NCBI GenBank assembly: GCA_030068075.1
Contig: CM057825.1
Coordinates: forward strand, 83,095,123-83,159,122
DNA from: Paguma larvata
Taxonomy: Eukaryota; Chordata; Mammalia; Carnivora; Viverridae
Length of the DNA: 64,000 bases
Direction: 5' to 3'
The notes beneath the pieces were generated by a model. The model was not told the origin of the DNA and did not search any database. It was given only the letters and a program-made list of their open reading frames with translations. Shown piece after piece: positions 59,215 through 64,000 of the stretch. Made by a program: the position numbers and the translations under genes. Each line of letters starts with the position of its first letter. Position 1 is the first letter of the stretch.

Positions 59215-61284
59215 GATCCACCCCACTGTTTGAATTACCTATCTTCTGAAACAAAGTGATTCCTAGAGTGTTAGAACAGAAAGATGTTTTAGGAGCAGTG
59301 CAGCCAAATGCTCTCCTTCAATCAACTGAAGAACATGAACTGCCCGGAAGCTCCCTGGAGCACCGAAGGTAACCCTAACACCGGGGCAGAGTTGCATGCC
59401 AGTACTAAGATTTGTACTACAGTGGGTTTATCCTCATGACTTGTCACCTTACCTTGTCAAAGGCTAAGTTTTAAGTGTATAATTCAGACGTAAAGAAGAA
59501 ATGTGTTGTGATTTGCTTTTATCCTAGGAACCCTGATTTCAGACACTGTTCTTTGCTGGTAAGTATCACTGTATCTTCTTTGAACAGATACTTTTCAGAA
59601 TGTAGAGTTTTAACCAGATTCAGCTACCTTACTTATTAAGCATTAAACATGTCTTGCCTATCGTAAGTTACGACAGAAGAAGTTGTGACAGTTTTCTTAT
59701 TTCCCCAAGAAACATAAAGATATATTTGGAATTTTATTCTCTCTCTTAAAATTGTACAAGAAGACAGAAGTTTGGTTTGCTACTGCTGTTCTCTTACTGT
59801 TTGGGTTGTTTTTGTGTTTCCGGTGGTGGAAGCAAGACTGGGGGGAAAAAAACATCTTAAATTTAACTTTCCTTCCTAACTCAGCAAAAACAAAGCTTTA
59901 GTTTTCAGCCTCAATTCACTTCAAATCTTTTACCCTAGTCCCACTGACACTGTCACTTCAAAATCACAGCATAATGCAGCGCCCTGTTTTCCAGTGTCAG
60001 TAAAACAAAAGCTTTATTGAATAAGTATGTGTGAAAATGGCCGCAAACAAAAACATCTCCACAGGCAGCACCTGATTGGCTCACAGCAACGCTCTCCATT
60101 GTCATATCGGAGCTCAGCAAGTAACTTCCTAGCAGATCGGACTAATGTTTCTTTCAAAGTGGTTCGTCTTTTTCAAAAGAAGAAAGCAAACAAAGAAAAT
60201 TAGGATAAATATTTTCCAAGCCAAACCTGGGAATAAACTGCTCTTCTCAATTATAAGAAGATAGACTGCGAAGAAATATTCTTGCCTGATACCTCTTCTT
60301 CCTCTCTACATACTTTTTAATACATTTTTGAAGGTGACTTTCCTCCCTTTGTAAAATCTCCAGGGGCCAGCGCTATAGTTTTGCTTCTAACTCAGGGATA
60401 AACACGGTTGAATCTGTTTAACTACATAGTTTATGAACATTCAGTCTCTGCCTAATAGAGAATTACAGACTTCTCCCTTTTGCTCCTCACCCTTGTATCT
60501 CAGCTTTGCCATATCCCATGGCTAAAAAACAATGACCGCGGTAGTACAAAACTCAGCACTAGTGTGGTAGCCAAGTCAGAGCCGACGCAATTGTACTAAG
60601 GTCTCTATAATTTTCTATTTTCTCTCATTTTCCCTCTGCTTCCAGGGCAGCTACTCTCATAAGTGTTTAGGGCACTAAAATCTGGAATCTCACGAAATAC
60701 AATCAGTTTTCCTTTCCTCAACCTCAGCAGCTGTGCCAGCAGCAGCCAAGCCACTGTCTCGGATGCAGTCAGAGTTGCCTCCAACTGCTCATGTGGTCAT
60801 GCTGTCAGGAAGACTGTCCACCAAGTTCCGCCTGAGCCGAGTTTGAATTTCTGTGTTTTAGGGATCTGTGTCTTGTCACCCTGCTATACCCTCATATTTT
60901 AGATTACTTAGAAAGTAGCTTCAAAAATCATCTGTGATAGAAACAATCTGATATAAATGAATATGTTTTTCCAGTGATCTATCTAACAAGACTTCTAGAT
61001 GCCAAAGCTGACTTTATAAAGGCTACACTAAAAGAGCTTCATGCGTGGTTATTTCCAACTCATTAAACATCTTTAGAAAAATATACAAATGCCTTCAAAG
61101 CAATGGCTTAAAAGAATCCATTCAGGCTTTTGAGGCTCTAAGAGAAAAAGAGTGGGATATTATAAATAGTGGGAAAAGCTAAGTGCTATTAACTCTGATC
61201 AGGTGCTTAATCTACAAGGGATAATACTTCCAAAAATACAGACTTGGCTATAGATCTTACATAGAGTTCACGGAATGTTCACTT
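59215..61284. other. Unique non-coding sequence, about 2 kb; candidate conserved element
   Basis: No interspersed or simple repeat is recognised. 59880-60860 is richer in G+C than its surroundings and has a CCAAT box in reverse (CTGATTGGCTCAC, about 60072). The frame at 60663-60902 has many Ser and Cys but no known domain. I found no exon I can defend. Confidence 0.45.
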
Positions 61285-61849
61285 AATGTTTGTTCATTCA
61301 TCCAACCAGTCATTTATTCATTCAACAATTATTTATTGAGCATCTACGATGTGCCAGGCACTGAACATAGATCTGGAAAAATAACAGAAAATGCTCCTGC
61401 CTTTCTGAAGTTTACATTCTAGTGGGGGAATAAAAATAATTAAAATTGCAGATATAAAACAGAGAGAAGCTGCAGTAAGTACTAAAAAGAAAAATAAAGT
61501 GGGGTCATGGGACTAGAGATATAGGAAATACCATTTTAGATGGATGATCAGGGAAGGCCCCTTGGAAGTGGTGGCCTTTGAGTAGAAAACTGAATAAAGA
61601 GAAAATATGAGTCATGCAGCTGACAGGATTGAGAAAGAGGAATTGAAATACACAACCCCTAAGCAGGAAGTGGGCTCGGAATGTTTGTTTAACAGCAAAC
61701 ATGTAGGAGTAGAGAGGAATGAGGAGGAGATAAATTTGAGGTAAGAGAAAGGGGCTAGAAGGTGATAGGAAGGATGCTGGATTTTATGTTAAGTGGGTTG
61801 GAAAGCCCCTGGAGGATTGTGAGACTCATTGGAGACATGATCTAATAGT
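61285..61849 (-). mobile_element. LINE L2 3' part, antisense
   Basis: Plus strand: 'ATTCATTCAACAATTATTTA', 'TTGAGCATCTACGATGTGCC', 'AGGCACTGAACATAGATCTG', 'GAAGTTTACATTCTAGTGGG', 'GATCAGGGAAGGCCCCTTGG', 'GGATGCTGGATTTTATGTTA' and 'GAGACATGATCTAATAG'. It is among the best preserved L2 copies here. Confidence 0.9.
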
Positions 61850-61893
61850 ACACACACACACACACACACGCACACACACGCACACACACACAC
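61850..61893 (+). repeat. Interrupted (CA)n microsatellite at the L2 edge
   Basis: CA units are broken by CG at 61869-61870 and 61879-61880. The array starts exactly where the L2 match ends. Confidence 0.93.
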
Positions 61894-62064
61894 TCTCCAA
61901 ACGTGCCTGTTTCTAACACACAAGGATTTATTGGCAATTTATGCTCTCCATGGGCTACCACCTTGAGTATTCAGTGATGCCAATTTCTGCCCTTCGGTTT
62001 TTGAAAGTCTGTTTCCTTCAACAGAGGAAACAGAACAAAGAAAAGGGTCAAGGGAAAGATCATT

Positions 62065-62300
62065 ACAATCATTCATTTTATAGCACCTTTTCACACATGT
62101 CTCACTTGGACCCCCTAAAAACTCCGGTAGGAATACAGAGGAGTTCTCTGTAAGGGAACTGTGGTTGTCCTTATTTTATACACAAAAAAAATGAAAAGTT
62201 AAATTTCTTTGAACAATGACACATCAGTGGAGAGCGGAAGAGCTAAGGCTGCAACTTAGATGCACTGCTGCTGAGTCCAAGGCTCATTCCTATACACAAG
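62065..62300 (-). mobile_element. MIR SINE, reverse
   Basis: Plus strand: 'ATCATTCATTTTATAGCACC', 'GTTGTCCTTATTTTATACAC', 'ATCAGTGGAGAGCGGAAGAG' and 'CTGCTGAGTCCAAGGCTCAT' follow the reversed MIR order. Confidence 0.7.
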
Positions 62301-62559
62301 ACAGTCTCTCCAAAGAAAATTCAATTACATCATTCTTCCACCTCCTTCCATATCTCACTCAACGAAAGCTAAAATTGAACAGAAGTATAAGAATTCTCAT
62401 TTAGGAAAAAATAAATTCATCGTGCAATGAGATGAGAGAGGGTATATTGTATTGTTCTCCTAGAACCATAACTAAGATATTTTTAACATGCCTGATGGCA
62501 CCTTGCAAAATCCTGAGCAAACACATCCACAGGATAGCTGACCGACTAATTGAAAGACA

Positions 62560-62602
62560 GGGAGGGAGGGAGGGAGGGAGGTAAGGAGGGAGAGAGAGAG
62601 AA
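62560..62602 (+). repeat. (GGGA)n array with GA tail
   Basis: Five GGG runs with single-A loops occur at 62560-62578, then GGTAAGGAGGGAGAGAGAGA. It is a parallel-type G-quadruplex motif on the plus strand. Confidence 0.93.
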
Positions 62603-62797
62603 TGAGAAATAAAAGATTGAGAAACTTTTATGTCAAGGAAAAAATAATATTCATCATCTCCATAACCTCCTTCAGACTTCACAGAGATAAAAGTAACATA
62701 CATTTACAAATATTTTTCATATACGCTTCATCCTTAGGTAAACGTCATATACTTTATGGACAGGATCATGTAATACTATTTAGGAATATGTAACTTT

Positions 62798-63032
62798 TGG
62801 GGTGCCTGGGTGGCTCAGTCGGTTGGGCGACCGACTTCAGCTCAGGTCATGATCTCACAGTCTGTGAGTTCGAGCCCCGCATCGGGCTCTGTGCTGACGG
62901 CTCAGAGCCTGGAGCCTGCTTCGGATTCTGTGTCTCCCTCTCTCTCTGCCCTTCCCCTGTTCACGCTGTGCCTCTATGTCTCTCAAAAATAAATAAACAT
63001 TAAAAAAAATAAAAATAAATATTATTAAAAAA
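62798..63032 (+). mobile_element. SINEC_Fc SINE, sense, near consensus with perfect TSD
   Basis: GGGGTGCCTGGGTGGCTCAG, TCAGGTCATGATCTCACAG, GAGTTCGAGCCCCGCATCGG and 'GAGCCTGGAGCCTGCTTCGG' are intact. The tail has AATAAATAAACATTAAAAAA followed by more A/T. AGGAATATGTAACTTT at 62782-62797 and 63033-63048 is a perfect 16-bp TSD. It is one of the youngest insertions here. Confidence 0.98.
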
Positions 63033-63112
63033 AGGAATATGTAACTTTCTTTTGGGAAAGGTATTTGTTAAAGGTCTGCATTCAGAACCACTTTTATGGT
63101 TAGATCATTGCC

Positions 63113-63190
63113 TTTTCTATTCAACATATCTTGAGCACCAATTAAGTGCTTAATATACTTTGTTAGATACTGGAATTACAAAGATGAATC
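63113..63190 (-). mobile_element. LINE L2 3' end fragment, antisense
   Basis: Plus strand: 'TCTATTCAACATATCTTGAG', 'CACCAATTAAGTGCTTAATA' and 'AGATACTGGAATTACAAAGA' are a reversed L2 terminus. Confidence 0.7.
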
Positions 63191-64000
63191 AGAATGTCAT
63201 ACAGTATTTTTGGTATACCATGTTATTTTGTAATATTAAGAACATGAGGGGTGAATAGAGAAAATAACATTATTTTAGGCATGACTCAATAATTTTGCTC
63301 ACCGTTCCCTTTTTTCTCTCCTTCCCAACCCTCCATCCCTGAAATCTTCACTTAAAGCTCACTTGGGCCTTTTCCTATTTGGCTCTTGCAATTCCACCAC
63401 CCAACCCATCCAAACCCACTTCACCCCTTCTCTACCTTAAAAAAAAATAGAGGAAGAATATTGTGAAGGAGGTTGTTATCTCTGCCTAAATAGGTCCTTC
63501 ATCTTCCAGTTGATAGAAAGATCAGCAAAAATTTCTCAAAATAGCCTCTGACCAGATGAGAGGAGCTGCCCAGAGTCAGTGGTTCTGAAAGTTTCTCTTA
63601 GATAACCTAACGTGGTGGTAAGAAGGTATTGAACACCCACTAGACTAGCTATCTCAAGGGCCATAGTGAAACGGCCAGCCATGAAGGAAGAAACTCAAGC
63701 CCAAAGAAATAACTACACCGGTAGAAGCCAGAAAAAGCAGACCAGGGGTATTCCAAATGGGTCTTTATTGTGGTATTTTTTTAATTTGGAAAACACTGAA
63801 ACAAAACCTTTGAAACTGACAAAAATTATTTTATAGACACTCTGGGATTCAATCAGAGATCTACAGAAACCAAACAAATGTCCAACCAAGAAAAATCACA
63901 CACAAGATAGTAGAGATTTACATGGCACTTTTATTCATGCTTGTCCCCCACAGTCTGGGAGTAGAAGCAGTCCAGTCAGTCTCCAGTTCCATTCAGTGAC
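63191..64000. other. Unique non-coding sequence
   Basis: 63298-63440 is pyrimidine-rich and may be a decayed L2 piece, but I cannot place it. No exon is recognised up to the window end. Confidence 0.45.

Noticed and set aside
60663..60902. 79-codon frame as a first exon in the repeat-free block
   Set aside because: It has Ser/Cys-rich composition and no domain. No splice donor with a matching downstream acceptor could be defended.
62798..62875. tRNA-like heads of the SINECs as tRNA genes
   Set aside because: The heads derive from tRNA-Lys but lack a foldable cloverleaf, and the elements continue into a SINE body with an A-rich tail.

Overview
This window looks like nuclear DNA from a cat-lineage (feliform) carnivore, most likely a felid. 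The main evidence is 18 copies of a tRNA-Lys-derived carnivore SINE (CAN-SINE, SINEC_Fc type). They share a GGGGCGCCTGGGTGGCTCAG-like head, a TCAGGTCATGATCTC box, a CT-rich body and an AATAAA/A-rich tail. Many are flanked by target-site duplications (TSDs). Ten lie on the minus strand and eight on the plus strand. Older repeats shared by all placental mammals (L2, MIR, hAT-Charlie/MER5, an MLT2-type ERVL solo LTR and L1 3' ends) fill much of the rest. The window is A+T-rich, CpG-poor and rich in microsatellites.

I found no protein-coding exon, tRNA, rRNA or snRNA gene that I can support. All open frames are short (145 codons or less). The longest lie in repeats or simple sequence, and none reads as a known protein. 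The window is best described as intergenic or deep-intronic sequence. Which gene it belongs to or lies near cannot be told from the sequence alone.

Layout. 1-11.4 kb: two long sense L2 copies (about 1.27-2.81 kb and 10.0-11.4 kb), both split by reverse SINECs; the first is also split by a foldback element. Between them lie MIRs, an ERVL-type solo LTR (6332-6877) and more SINECs. 11.4-22.7 kb: mostly unique, with an inverted SINEC pair (13.76-14.50 kb), a three-unit 26-bp minisatellite (about 17.0 kb), a Z-DNA-type tract, an L2 apparently interrupted by an antisense L2 (about 19.9-21.0 kb) and a Charlie-type DNA transposon. 22.7-38.8 kb: mostly unique, with two L1 3' ends, MIRs and a (CA)26 microsatellite. 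38.8-50.3 kb: a head-to-tail SINEC pair, an inverted MIR pair around another SINEC, a 162-nt homopurine tract, a (CT)26 tract and two more SINECs. 50.3-64 kb: three antisense L2 copies, a sense L2, three SINECs, CA repeats and a G-quadruplex motif. A repeat-free block at about 59.9-60.9 kb is a candidate conserved non-coding element.

No novel multi-gene system is visible. The points worth a second look are repeat insertion chronology, non-B-DNA tracts, polymorphic tandem repeats and two repeat-free blocks that could be regulatory. Family names come from remembered consensus patterns, not a database search. Repeat edges are approximate unless a TSD fixes them.
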